A stretch of 64,000 nt of DNA. Origin: Sphingobacterium griseoflavum (GTDB taxonomy: Bacteria > Bacteroidota > Bacteroidia > Sphingobacteriales > Sphingobacteriaceae). The notes beneath the pieces are model-generated. The model ran no database searches and was not told the DNA's origin. It was given only the letters and a program-made list of their open reading frames with translations. Numbering within the stretch: position 1 is the first letter of the stretch; each line of letters begins with the position of its first letter. The position numbers and the translations under genes were made by a program. Positions 43,211-52,279 of this stretch are shown one piece after another. Location: contig NZ_BNAF01000001.1 of NCBI RefSeq assembly GCF_014653155.1, positions 372,001 through 436,000 on the forward strand, given 5' to 3'.

Positions 43211-43936
43211 ATGAGGATCTTAGTGACAAATGACGACGGTATATATAGCCCGGGTATTGCAGCCTTGGCGCGGGTGGCAAAGAAGTTTGGCGAGGTGCGT
43301 GTCGTTGCGCCAGACGTGGAGCAATCGTCTATGGGACATGCGGTGACACACTCGCGGCCGTTAGGTTATCGAAAGTCGCCCATCGAATTTCCGGATATCG
43401 AAGCCCACCGCGTAAACGGGACACCGGCCGACTGCGTGGCTATGGGTATGCACCTGTGGAGTGATGTAGATGTGGTGCTTTCTGGGATAAATATGGGGCC
43501 AAACCTCGGCAACGGGATGTGGCATTCAGGCACGTTGGCCGCAGCCAAGCAAGCCGTACTTTTTGGTGTCAAAGGTATTGCGCTGAGCACTCCCGTGGGC
43601 AAAACAGAACCTGATTTCTCCCTGTTGGAACCTTATGTGGAGCAAACATTATCGCTTTTGCTGAAGGATACGGAATTGGCCCTCTACAATGTGAATTTCC
43701 CGCCACATCCCAAAGATATCGTGTGGACACGGCAATCGGTACGGCTCTATGATGGCACCATCGTGCCCGGTACCGACCCGATGGGCAGGAAGCACTATTG
43801 GTTTACCGTGACCCCCTTGGAGCCAGCAGATGAGGGTACGGACCGTTGGGCGGTGGAGAACGACTTGATTTCCATTACACCCTTACGGCTGGACCTGACA
43901 GACGAAGCAAGCCTTGCAGAAAAACTTGCACCTTGA
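43211..43936 (+). CDS. surE: 5'/3'-nucleotidase SurE
   Basis: The 241-residue metal-dependent phosphatase removes phosphate from nucleoside monophosphates. The metal site is formed by ILVTNDDG (D8, D9), the serine region VEQSSMGHAVT and SGINMGPNLGNGMWHSGTLA. Length and order match family members throughout. It appears to be transcribed alone and is convergent to the small membrane protein gene downstream. Confidence 0.95.
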   Translation: MRILVTNDDGIYSPGIAALARVAKKFGEVRVVAPDVEQSSMGHAVTHSRPLGYRKSPIEFPDIEAHRVNGTPADCVAMGMHLWSDVDVVLSGINMGPNLGNGMWHSGTLAAAKQAVLFGVKGIALSTPVGKTEPDFSLLEPYVEQTLSLLLKDTELALYNVNFPPHPKDIVWTRQSVRLYDGTIVPGTDPMGRKHYWFTVTPLEPADEGTDRWAVENDLISITPLRLDLTDEASLAEKLAP

Positions 43937-44026
43937 CCTTGTTCAGCAAAAGATCTTTTTCCCATCGGCGTTTGTAGAACAGTACGACGCTAAACGCATT
44001 TGATGAACTGCGTGAAATATTGCTGT

Positions 44027-44072
44027 CTCATAAGGAGGCTCTTAAATTGCACATGTGACGTCTCCTTATGGG
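44027..44072. terminator. Hairpin between convergent genes, terminator-like
   Basis: CATAAGGAG (44029-44037) and CTCCTTATG (44062-44070) form a perfect 9-base stem, extended by G-U and C-G pairs on both ends, with a loop of about 20 bases. There is no T-run, so it may protect 3' ends rather than terminate by itself. Confidence 0.45.
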
Positions 44073-44318
44073 TTAGTGCCGAGATTCGATTTCTCGGTTC
44101 ACCTGTAGCAATAAGATGAGTCCAGGGAGCATGGTTGTCAAACAAGCTAGCATAACAACAACCAAAGATGGCGTTCCCTTGCTGATCGCTAGGTAGCCTA
44201 GTATGCTGCAAGCGACAAGTAATACGCACGCTAGGCCGATGGTCAATGCCGTAATTTTTTTCTTTCTCTCTTGAAGTTCTTCTAGGGTTAATTCAGTCAA
44301 TTCTTTTGTTTTTTTCAT
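44073..44318 (-). CDS. Small two-helix membrane protein
   Basis: The 81-residue protein has a charged N-terminus (KELTELTLEELQERKKKI) and two membrane helices (LTIGLACVLLVACSILGYLA and SLVVVMLACLTTMLPGLILL). Similar small proteins in this phylum carry the uninformative name redox-active disulfide protein 2, although no CxxC is present here. Function is unknown. It is leftward, alone, and convergent to surE. Confidence 0.7.
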   Translation of the reverse strand: MKKTKELTELTLEELQERKKKITALTIGLACVLLVACSILGYLAISKGTPSLVVVMLACLTTMLPGLILLLQVNREIESRH

Positions 44319-44524
44319 GTAGGGTTAATTTTTGGAATAGTGCTTTGGCGATAGGCAAAGATATGCAAAAAGCTTTGAAGATTACATCTTTTGCAGAGGA
44401 TAAATCCATTTCGCCTTGTTTGGACAAAGAGATTGGGAACGCCCTCATACGTAGGTTTTCGTATCTGCCGCTGCCGTTGCACGGTCTTTGCAATAAGCAG
44501 GATGGAATACATTCAATAATTAAT

Positions 44525-44553
44525 ATTGAATTAATATGCTTCCAGTATATTTG
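44525..44553 (+). promoter_or_regulatory. Promoter of the FecI-type sigma gene
   Basis: ATTG (44525-44528), a 17-base spacer and exact TATATTTG (44546-44553) resemble the Bacteroidota promoter. The predicted start near 44560 leaves only about 8 bases before the ATG, an unusually short leader. Confidence 0.45.
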
Positions 44554-44567
44554 GGCTGTAAACACAT

Positions 44568-45182
44568 ATGGCACAGATCATTCCCCTATACCAAAATTGG
44601 CTCATTGCTATCAAAGAAAGCGATAGCAGGTCGGCATTTTCTGCCGTCTATACGAAATTTTGGAAGGATTTGTTTGTGCATGCCTTGAAGAGATTGAAAG
44701 ACGAGCAACATGCCGAAGATATTGTTCAAGAGCTTTTCGTGCATTTTTGGGAGCAGCGGCAAAAGCTCGACACAGAGATGAACTTGCCAGCTTACCTCTA
44801 CGGGATGCTGAAGTATAAGATTGTTGATTATTTCAATTCGTGCAAAGCTAAACCACAGCTGCTGGCGTATTGGGCGGAAGATATGCATCAATACGTAATA
44901 GATCATCCAGAGGAACTGCATGCATACCTTCATTTGGAAGGGCTGTTGGACCAAGAATTGCAAAAGATGTCGCATAATATGCGAGAAGCGATCTTGCTTA
45001 AATGGGATCAGCTCAGCATCAAAGAAATTGCCGAGAAATTGAATCTGTCCGAACAAACGGTTAAAAATAATCTGACAGACGGAAGCAAGCGATTAAAACG
45101 ATCATTGCTGCTGCATAGCGATGGCCAATATGGCGTTGTCCTAGGCTTTGCCTTTCAGTCAATAGCGATGCTTATCCCGTAA
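44568..45182 (+). CDS. ECF sigma factor, FecI-like
   Basis: The 204-residue sigma factor has region 2 (FSAVYTKFWKDLFVHALKRL, AEDIVQELFVHFWEQRQKL) and region 4 (LKWDQLSIKEIAEKLNLSEQ, TVKNNLTDGSKRLKRSLLL). It precedes an anti-sigma of FecR type and a TonB receptor with a signalling domain, which is the cell-surface signalling arrangement. When the receptor binds its ligand, FecR frees this sigma to transcribe the uptake genes. The distance of 100 bases to fecR suggests a separate FecI-dependent promoter there. Confidence 0.92.
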   Translation: MAQIIPLYQNWLIAIKESDSRSAFSAVYTKFWKDLFVHALKRLKDEQHAEDIVQELFVHFWEQRQKLDTEMNLPAYLYGMLKYKIVDYFNSCKAKPQLLAYWAEDMHQYVIDHPEELHAYLHLEGLLDQELQKMSHNMREAILLKWDQLSIKEIAEKLNLSEQTVKNNLTDGSKRLKRSLLLHSDGQYGVVLGFAFQSIAMLIP

Positions 45183-45282
45183 TAAGCCACCGCGACATCA
45201 GAAAAGTTAACATTTCCTTTATAATTCCTTGAAGTACTTTTTCAACCTTTTGTAGACATCTATATAAAAGGCATACAAAAAA

Positions 45283-46248
45283 GTGAAAAAGAAACTCTTC
45301 CATTTTTTAACCTATCGTTACCATAAAGGTCTTGCAAGCGAGCAGGAAGCGCAGTTGTTCGATCGTTGGTACCAAGATCTGGACCATCGTTCGCAACAAT
45401 TGCCGGATGATTTGCAAGAAAGGGAACAGCGCTCGCTGGGCGCAATTTTCCACACATTGGACCAAGTGGCCGTAAGACCGGTTATGTTTGGCAAGCAATG
45501 GAGAAGGATCGTTGCCGCCGCCGTAATGATATGTTTTGCTATCGGCATCGGGCTGATGGTGCCCCTCTTTGACCGATCTCCCATTGATGCAACCCCAAGG
45601 CCTGCTTATCGCGTAATAGAAACCGGTGTAGGTGAGCGCAAGGCCGTGCGATTGCCTGATGGGAGTAATATTGTGCTCCATGCGCGATCCAGCCTGCGCC
45701 TAGATGAAAAGCGATATGGTAAAACAAGCCGAACGGTAGAACTGTTGCGGGGTGAAGCATTTTTTGATGTCGAAAAGGACAGCAGCCGCGCATTCATCGT
45801 GCGGACAGGACCTTTGCAAACGAAGGTGTTGGGGACCTCCTTTGGCATTCAGGCCTATCCGGAGATGAGCGAACAGGTGATATCGGTCTATAGTGGACGG
45901 GTGCAAGTGCAGCACGGCGAACACACGCTGGGTATATTGCGTCGGGGTGAACAGATTCGATTCGATAAAAATACTGTAAACAGTGCGTTGATAAAATTTG
46001 ATAGCGCTACCGCTCATAGCTGGTTGTCCGGGCGTATCCTTTTGCAGCAAGCATCATTCGAAGAAGTTGCTTTGGCGATAAAAAATAATTACGGTGTGAC
46101 CTTGAGACCAGCGAGTAAGGAGATAGCCCATCAGCAATACAGTCTTCCGATTGAAGAGCATGTTCCCTTTGCGGATGTGCTTCAAGTCATCTGCGATATG
46201 CACCGCAATAGATCTAGAAAGGAGGGTGATATCGTGCTGATCTACTAG
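45283..46248 (+). CDS. FecR-family anti-sigma factor
   Basis: The 321-residue membrane protein starts at a GTG (45283). It has a cytoplasmic N-terminal sigma-binding part (YRYHKGLASEQEAQLFDRWY), one membrane helix (about 75-92, IVAAAVMICFAIGIGLMVPL), the FecR domain (VRLPDGSNIVLHARSSLRLD, LLRGEAFFDVEKDSSRAFIV) and a DUF4974-like C-terminus (LLQQASFEEVALAIKNNYGV). It passes the receptor signal to the sigma factor. The leader at 45183-45282 contains CTTTTTCAACC and GTAGACATCTATATAA, which may include a sigma-dependent promoter. Confidence 0.93.
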   Translation: MKKKLFHFLTYRYHKGLASEQEAQLFDRWYQDLDHRSQQLPDDLQEREQRSLGAIFHTLDQVAVRPVMFGKQWRRIVAAAVMICFAIGIGLMVPLFDRSPIDATPRPAYRVIETGVGERKAVRLPDGSNIVLHARSSLRLDEKRYGKTSRTVELLRGEAFFDVEKDSSRAFIVRTGPLQTKVLGTSFGIQAYPEMSEQVISVYSGRVQVQHGEHTLGILRRGEQIRFDKNTVNSALIKFDSATAHSWLSGRILLQQASFEEVALAIKNNYGVTLRPASKEIAHQQYSLPIEEHVPFADVLQVICDMHRNRSRKEGDIVLIY

Positions 46249-46266
46249 AAGATAGCGCAAAAAAAA

Positions 46267-46295
46267 GGCTAACGACCGCCATCGCTAGCCCATTT
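46267..46295 (+). terminator. Weak hairpin between fecR and the receptor gene
   Basis: GGCTA (46267-46271) pairs with TAGCC (46286-46290), with CGA/TCG inside, followed by CATTTTT. It may reduce but need not abolish read-through into the receptor gene. Confidence 0.4.
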
Positions 46296-46362
46296 TTACG
46301 CACAGCTTGCGCTGTAGCGAAACGTATAAAACCATATTAGTTAGTTCATACAATACAAAATT

Positions 46363-49300
46363 ATGCAATTTAATTTACACGACCTCCATTTTACCATGCG
46401 TATGTTGTTAATAGGAATGATCGGTGTTTTAAGCCTGACGGAAATGCTGTTTGCTGCCGATGTGCGCGCGCAGATCTTGGATAGGAAAATCAGTGTAGAA
46501 CTGAGAGCTGGAACTATGACGCAGGCTCTTCACACACTGGCGAATGAAAAGGTGTACATCGCATTCGATGATACCGAGTTTGACCTTTCTAAAAAGCGTA
46601 TCAACGCCAAAACATTTAGCCATACACCTGTTCGGGATGTGCTTACCTATCTCTTTGCGGGCAGCGGACTGATTTTTAAGGAAAGTGGAGCCTATATTAT
46701 GCTGGAAAAAAAAGTGCCGCAGCGCCCCGGAACGATTAGCGGGAAAATCTATGACGAGCGCGGACTCCCGCTGGCGGGCGCCAATATACGGGTGCCGGAG
46801 AATGGCAGAACCGTACAGGCACGAGTAGACGGATCCTATCAGCTGGAGCTCCCTGCCGGTACCTATCAAATCGAGATTAGCTATGTTTCTTACCAAACGC
46901 AGCGCGTGCAAGGTGTTCGGGTACGTGCTGGCCAAGCAACCCCATTGGATGTTTCGATGCGCATTGCCAAGCAGCAACTGGAGGATGTCGTTGTGACCGT
47001 AAACTTCAAACAGGCCGCTGTAGCCGGCTTGTATGCAGTCCAAAAAAATGCCGCTTCGGTAACAGATGGAATATCTGCCGAGCAAATTGCACGCACCCCA
47101 GACAACGATATTGGGCAGGTACTAAAGCGGGTCACCGGAATCACGACCGTCAACAACAGTCGCGTCGTCGTTCGTGGTATGTCCGACCGTTATAACCAAG
47201 CCATGTTGGACGGGGTGACGATACCCAGCACCTCGATGAACCGCCGTGATTTCTCCTTTGATATTATCCCGACGGCGATGGTAAGCGCTATTGTAGTCAA
47301 TAAAACGGCTACACCGGATGTTTCATCGGAATTTTCTGGTGGACAGATTTCGGTAAATACCTTGGCTATCCCCGATCAGAATTTTACGAGTGTGCAAGTG
47401 GGGCTTGGAGGCAACAGCCAAACGACGGGGAAGGATTTTTATCGCTTGGGTGAACGGACGAACAGTGAATTTTTCGGTTTTTTCGATCCTTCTGCCAAGG
47501 CGCCTAAAGATATCCAGTCTTGGAATTTTGGTGGTTCGGAGCTTCCTCCTCCGGGTATTTCCACCGACCCCGATATACCTGGTGCTACGGAAGGGCAACA
47601 TCTGATCGGGGAGAACTCACCATTATACCGTTCTTTCGATGCCATCGCACAGTCCAAACGTTTCTCTGCCGATAATCTGAAGCTTTACCGTTACAAAGCT
47701 GCACCCAACCAAAATTATCTCTTCGGATTGGGCCGGGTGTATCGTTTGGGAAATGGCTTACGCCTTGGGTTTTCGGCGAGTGCCAGCTTGCGTACCGAGC
47801 ATCAAACTACTCCGTTCAACAACGTTCGAGGATCCAGCTATGCTGGCGGGGTTCACTATATCGACAGTACGGGTTTAGGACAAAATGGTGCCGGCATGGC
47901 TTATCGGTTTAATAGTATTAGCGGATTGCTTGCCAATCTCGGGCTGCAGGGGGAACGAATGGAGATTTCGCTGAAAAACATGTATTCGCGGACTTACAAC
48001 AACACCTTTTTTGATGCGGTTCGCCTCAACTACGAGGACGTCACGCTGGCGCCAAATTTAGAGCAATACCAGCAGCCACAGGCAATGTCACTGCAGCAGC
48101 ATCAATTAAATGGGTCGTTTAAACTGCCTTGGAATGTGAAAATGGATGCCCTATTCGCCTATAACAAGATCAAGCAACAAATTTTAGATGAGCGGAAACT
48201 GGAATACCGCCTCACGACAAGCATTGGTGACAGACATTATTTCCAGACGCCTAATATATGGGATCCAGCGCGATCGGGCGGAACAAATACACCTTTTGAC
48301 TACCGCATGTGGGCAGATGTCAACGAAGACGATTTTAATTGGGGGCTGAACTTTGCCCGTCCGATCGTGGCGGAGGGAGCCATCAGCACACTCTTTCGAA
48401 CGGGCTATCAGGGCTGGACGAAGAGGCGAGACCTTTCCATCACGCGCATGATTCCCTACACGGCTAGAGGTAGTATGATTGAGCAACCCTACGAAGTTGT
48501 TTTGAACCCTGAAAATATGGGCTCGGCGCTTAATCAGGCCTACTATTGGGCCGAGAATACGAATGGCTCCATCTTTAACGGACGTATTGATATTCACGCG
48601 CTGTATGTGATGGCCGATCAGAAATTATGGCACAAGCTACGCCTCGTATATGGTTTGCGTGGCGAATTGTTCCGATTAAACAACAGCCAAGAAGAGTTGC
48701 TGGATAGGCAGTATACCAACCAAGATGAGCTCATACAATATCGGCGAGCTGTGTCGGAAAAAGGCTGGCGTTGGTTGCCTTCCTTGAATGCAACCTATGA
48801 GGTAACACCTCGCTTTAATATCAGGGGTTCCTACGCCCGTACAGCCATCAGACCCGATTTTCGAGAGTCCTCTTTTTTTGGTTTTTACGATTACGAATTG
48901 GACGGAAATATCAGTGGCGACCGTGTAGAATCAACCATTGTAGATAATGTAGATGCACGTTTGGAATGGTACCCCAGTCCCGGGGAACTTGTCTCTTTGA
49001 CCGGGTATTACAAATACCTGGACCGACCGATCGAATTGATTAAAATAGCTGGCACCAATCAATACGCCTTTACCAATATGGCCTCTGCCACCAATTTAGG
49101 TTTGGAATTGGAGCTTCGTAAAAACTTCAGTTTTTTGGGGAGCAGCCCTTGGTTGCGGGATCTCTTTGTTTTCGGAAATGGAAGTTTGCTCCGCTCGGAA
49201 GTCGACGCCTTGTCGCAATGGCGCTACGTTATCCAAGCGGATGGCAGCAACATATTGATGCAAACAGAGGAAGGGGTGCAGGACCGTCCTTTACTCGGGC

Positions 49301-49695
49301 AATCACCGTGGTTGTTGAATGCTGGCCTAGGTTACTGGGGAGAATATATGGGACTGACGGCCAGCTACAACCAAAGGGGGTACCGCACCAATATCACGCA
49401 TACCAATCCAAATTTGGTAGAATATGAGCAGGCACCGCGACAGCTGGATGCGCAGATTTACGCGCGATTCCTCAAGAAGAAGCTTGAAATGAAGTTAAAT
49501 ATGGCCAATATCCTCAATGAATGGGCCATTTATTATACGAATACAACCGGATATACGGAGATCAATCAAGAAGGCGGTGGATGGATCCCTGTGGAAGGTA
49601 AAAGTAATCGATACCGCAAGGAAGACGGGGACAACCTCGTTTACCGAAGAAAGGAAGGGCAACGATTTAATTTGTCGCTCACGTACAGCTTTTAA
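46363..49695 (+). CDS. TonB-dependent receptor with N-terminal signalling (STN) domain
   Basis: The 1110-residue outer-membrane receptor has a signal peptide to about residue 37. Its STN domain (about 40-105, ISVELRAGTMTQALHTLANE) contacts FecR. Then come a carboxypeptidase-regulatory-like domain (ISGKIYDERGLPLAGANIRV), a plug (ISAEQIARTPDNDIGQVLKR, VVVRGMSDRYNQAMLDGVTI) and a 22-strand barrel ending in FNLSLTYSF. It lacks the SusC signature and has no SusD next to it. It imports an unknown ligand and signals its presence; the two lipoproteins downstream may be its surface partners. Confidence 0.93.
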   Translation: MQFNLHDLHFTMRMLLIGMIGVLSLTEMLFAADVRAQILDRKISVELRAGTMTQALHTLANEKVYIAFDDTEFDLSKKRINAKTFSHTPVRDVLTYLFAGSGLIFKESGAYIMLEKKVPQRPGTISGKIYDERGLPLAGANIRVPENGRTVQARVDGSYQLELPAGTYQIEISYVSYQTQRVQGVRVRAGQATPLDVSMRIAKQQLEDVVVTVNFKQAAVAGLYAVQKNAASVTDGISAEQIARTPDNDIGQVLKRVTGITTVNNSRVVVRGMSDRYNQAMLDGVTIPSTSMNRRDFSFDIIPTAMVSAIVVNKTATPDVSSEFSGGQISVNTLAIPDQNFTSVQVGLGGNSQTTGKDFYRLGERTNSEFFGFFDPSAKAPKDIQSWNFGGSELPPPGISTDPDIPGATEGQHLIGENSPLYRSFDAIAQSKRFSADNLKLYRYKAAPNQNYLFGLGRVYRLGNGLRLGFSASASLRTEHQTTPFNNVRGSSYAGGVHYIDSTGLGQNGAGMAYRFNSISGLLANLGLQGERMEISLKNMYSRTYNNTFFDAVRLNYEDVTLAPNLEQYQQPQAMSLQQHQLNGSFKLPWNVKMDALFAYNKIKQQILDERKLEYRLTTSIGDRHYFQTPNIWDPARSGGTNTPFDYRMWADVNEDDFNWGLNFARPIVAEGAISTLFRTGYQGWTKRRDLSITRMIPYTARGSMIEQPYEVVLNPENMGSALNQAYYWAENTNGSIFNGRIDIHALYVMADQKLWHKLRLVYGLRGELFRLNNSQEELLDRQYTNQDELIQYRRAVSEKGWRWLPSLNATYEVTPRFNIRGSYARTAIRPDFRESSFFGFYDYELDGNISGDRVESTIVDNVDARLEWYPSPGELVSLTGYYKYLDRPIELIKIAGTNQYAFTNMASATNLGLELELRKNFSFLGSSPWLRDLFVFGNGSLLRSEVDALSQWRYVIQADGSNILMQTEEGVQDRPLLGQSPWLLNAGLGYWGEYMGLTASYNQRGYRTNITHTNPNLVEYEQAPRQLDAQIYARFLKKKLEMKLNMANILNEWAIYYTNTTGYTEINQEGGGWIPVEGKSNRYRKEDGDNLVYRRKEGQRFNLSLTYSF

Positions 49696-49823
49696 AGGGA
49701 AGAACTCCAAAACCGCGCGAGGCGGATTGTCAATCTGTTGAAAACATACCAAAAGCATCCGAGCATTGCCCTAAAGCGCAATCTGGAAACCAAGAAAAAG
49801 GAAGACCAACGGAATGACAACAA

Positions 49824-49866
49824 ACTATACTACTCATCGAAATGCTGTCCCGAAGAGTAGCATAGT
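49824..49866 (+). other. Leader hairpin before the beta-helix lipoprotein gene
   Basis: ACTATACTACTC (49824-49835) pairs with GAGTAGCATAGT (49855-49866) with one A-C mismatch. No T-run follows. A 31-codon frame from ATG 49814 spans the hairpin and ends 3 bases before the next gene; it may be chance. Confidence 0.45.
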
Positions 49867-49912
49867 CATAAAGGATCTTGTGGCAGCAAAATTAAGTTTT
49901 TATAACTAAAAA

Positions 49913-51301
49913 ATGAAAAAGACTTTAACGCTAGGGGCAGTGTGCGCTATCGCATTCGCTTCATGTAACAAAGAAAATGTCGCCGTTCAAGGTGATCTAA
50001 ATGCCGGCCTGCCAGCTAAACCGCAAGCACACATTCCGGTCGATGCGAACGGTTTGATTACAAAGAATTTTCTGTCGCAGGACACGGTATGGTTGATTGA
50101 CGGTGTTTCCTATGTGCGGCCTGGACAAACGTTGACCATTGAAGCAGGAACGTTCCTTACATCGGGCAATTTAAAAACCTACAATGATCCATTGTATGGC
50201 ACGCACCAAATCCGCGGTGTATTGGTAGTCCCAAAAACGGCAAAACTAAATGCAATCGGAACAGCTACAGCGCCGATCGTATTTACGTCACCAAACGCTG
50301 CCGGTTCACGCAATCCGGGAGATTTTGGAGGCGTTATCCTATTGGGGAGAGCGCGTATCAACCAAAGTACCGCTACCCGCATAGAGGGCGTTCCACAGCC
50401 CGACGGTACCGATGTGACGTACGGCACTTTTGGTGCCGATACCTATAATGGCGAAAGCTCAGGCACGTTGCGCTATGTGCGTATTGAGTTTGCGGGGTAC
50501 AACCTAAACGCAAATAACGAGATCAACGGTTTGACTTTGGGTGGCGTCGGCAGCGGCACGGAACTATCGCATATTCAAGTGTCTTGGGGTAGGGATGATG
50601 CGTTTGAATTTTTTGGCGGTACCGTTAATGCCGATCACTTGGTGGCGCTCTCGGCCGACGATGATGATTTCGATTTTGACTTCGGTTATTCCGGTACCAT
50701 TACTTACGGATTGTCTTTAAAAGATCCGAATGCGACAAACAGTTTATCTGGAGGTGTTTCCGATGCCAACGGTATTGAATCGGACAATGATGGCACGGGT
50801 TCGGCTGCTTCTCCAAAAACAAATCCCAAGCTCAACAATTTTACTTTCCTAGGTTTGCAGAATTCGGCTACTGCTGCAACAAAATTAAGAGCCGGCAACC
50901 GTTGGAGAAGAGCGACTTCTATGACGATGCAACGTTCGATTATCGCAGGTTATCCTACCGGAGTAGCTTTCGAGGGCATTACCAGTACAGGTAGTACATT
51001 CAGTAACAACTTGGTGCACGGCTATACCGCTGCCATCACGGGTACGCCAACACCGGCCAATTACACCGGTAACGGCACGAGTACCGCGGCAAACGCGAAT
51101 AGCTACCTGTTGCTTAGCGGCAATCCTTTTTATTCCACGGCATCGGCTGCAACTTTCGATGCATTTAACCTCGTGCCGACGGCCTCATCGCCTGCTTATG
51201 GTACAGCATCCACGTACAAAGGAGCTTTCGATCCGGCAGCCTTGACAACGGGCGTTTTATGGACAGACAACTGGACGCAGTTTCAGCCGAAAACGTACTA
51301 A
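49913..51301 (+). CDS. Beta-helix-type lipoprotein downstream of the signalling receptor
   Basis: The 462-residue lipoprotein has a lipobox (AIAFASC, Cys18). Its body resembles a right-handed beta-helix with T/S/G/N-rich rungs (GQTLTIEAGTFLTSG, RGVLVVPKTAKLNAIGTATA, TLRYVRIEFAGYNLNANNEI, DDAFEFFGGTVNADHLVALS). An Asp-rich segment (SADDDDFDFDFGYSG near 246-260) could bind calcium. Proteins of this kind often sit beside TonB receptors in Bacteroidota and are thought to be surface exposed; the role is unknown. It follows the receptor by 217 bases and probably shares its regulation. Confidence 0.8.
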   Translation: MKKTLTLGAVCAIAFASCNKENVAVQGDLNAGLPAKPQAHIPVDANGLITKNFLSQDTVWLIDGVSYVRPGQTLTIEAGTFLTSGNLKTYNDPLYGTHQIRGVLVVPKTAKLNAIGTATAPIVFTSPNAAGSRNPGDFGGVILLGRARINQSTATRIEGVPQPDGTDVTYGTFGADTYNGESSGTLRYVRIEFAGYNLNANNEINGLTLGGVGSGTELSHIQVSWGRDDAFEFFGGTVNADHLVALSADDDDFDFDFGYSGTITYGLSLKDPNATNSLSGGVSDANGIESDNDGTGSAASPKTNPKLNNFTFLGLQNSATAATKLRAGNRWRRATSMTMQRSIIAGYPTGVAFEGITSTGSTFSNNLVHGYTAAITGTPTPANYTGNGTSTAANANSYLLLSGNPFYSTASAATFDAFNLVPTASSPAYGTASTYKGAFDPAALTTGVLWTDNWTQFQPKTY

Positions 51302-51327
51302 GTATAATCTGCTTTTGAGGAACTGAT

Positions 51328-51358
51328 AGAACGCTGCTGCGCAACGCTGCAGCGTTCT
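51328..51358 (+). terminator. Hairpin after the beta-helix gene
   Basis: AGAACGCTGC (51328-51337) and GCAGCGTTCT (51349-51358) form a perfect 10-base stem with an 11-base loop. Only a short T-poor tail follows, so termination may be partial. Confidence 0.55.
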
Positions 51359-51398
51359 TCCAACAAACAGGTTGAAACACCATTAAATTTTATGCTAC

Positions 51399-52193
51399 AT
51401 GAGATTTTACAGACAATCGCTTTTTTATTTCGTTGTTGGTTCTTTGCTTTTATATGCATGTGCGAAGGGAGAACATATTGATAATTATGTGCCGTTCACG
51501 CAGCTTGTGGTTGAAAATGCTGCGGGTCTTCAACTTTATGTCGATAACGAACCCTATGTTGCCACCGGGGGGCGTGCCTACCGTGTGCAGGCTGGCAGGA
51601 GAACCTTGGGTATATATAAGGGGTCGGAAAAAATCGTGGAGGGTGTTTTCGATATCGCTGAAGGAAGAGATACACTGACACTCTTAAACCTATCAGATGA
51701 CATTCCGCCAGCATTGGTGCGGGAGGAACCTCTGCCTTATGAAGAAGGCTTTATCAATGTAAGGATGGTTAATACCAATAAAGAAATAGCAGATCTATTG
51801 GATGATGAGCCGTTCCATCTCGTCTTTTACCAACAGCAGGATTTTCGGGTTAGGCCACCGCAGGCTATCACATTTCACGAGATCGGGGATACGATTCGGC
51901 AGGTGACATCGACTATTCCAAACGGCTACCAACGCATCGATGTTTCCGATAATCAACAATCAATATGGGGATTTACAGGACGCGCGCAGGTGCTAAAAGC
52001 CGATTACACGCCGCTTATTTACAACGGTCTCGAGGTGTTTGTGTCCTACGCACAAGGAACGATAGACATGTCACGCTATCATGCTTTCACGCTCTACATA
52101 ACCAATGATGTACTCGGTACAACAACAAGCTACAGCAACACCGGTCCTTATTGGAATTTCCCGGACGGATTCGCGGTGGCTGTACAAAATTAA
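51399..52193 (+). CDS. Hypothetical lipoprotein, DUF4397-like architecture
   Basis: The 264-residue lipoprotein (lipobox LLLYAC, Cys21) seems to consist of two beta-sandwich repeats: FTQLVVENAAGLQLYVDNEP with YRVQAGRRTLGIYKGSEKIV in the first, and FINVRMVNTNKEIADLLDDE in the second. This resembles DUF4397-type surface proteins, though I am not certain of the family. It is the last gene after the FecI-FecR-receptor set and ends in a good terminator, so all are probably part of one regulon. Confidence 0.7.
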   Translation: MRFYRQSLFYFVVGSLLLYACAKGEHIDNYVPFTQLVVENAAGLQLYVDNEPYVATGGRAYRVQAGRRTLGIYKGSEKIVEGVFDIAEGRDTLTLLNLSDDIPPALVREEPLPYEEGFINVRMVNTNKEIADLLDDEPFHLVFYQQQDFRVRPPQAITFHEIGDTIRQVTSTIPNGYQRIDVSDNQQSIWGFTGRAQVLKADYTPLIYNGLEVFVSYAQGTIDMSRYHAFTLYITNDVLGTTTSYSNTGPYWNFPDGFAVAVQN

Positions 52194-52207
52194 CCTTTTC
52201 GGTATAG

Positions 52208-52235
52208 ATGGGCGGCTTCTAGCCGCTCATTTTTT
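52208..52235 (+). terminator. Rho-independent terminator closing the FecIR-receptor locus
   Basis: ATGGGCGGCT / AGCCGCTCAT form a 10-base stem (one G-U pair) with a TCT loop, followed by a T6 tract. Confidence 0.88.
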
Positions 52236-52279
52236 ACGACTTTCTATTACCTTTCGATAGCCGATAACAGAAGGTACTG

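Noticed and set aside
46429-47085. 218-codon minus-strand frame opposite the STN receptor
   Set aside because: Antisense to the signal peptide, STN and plug regions of a well-supported receptor; no domain or promoter.
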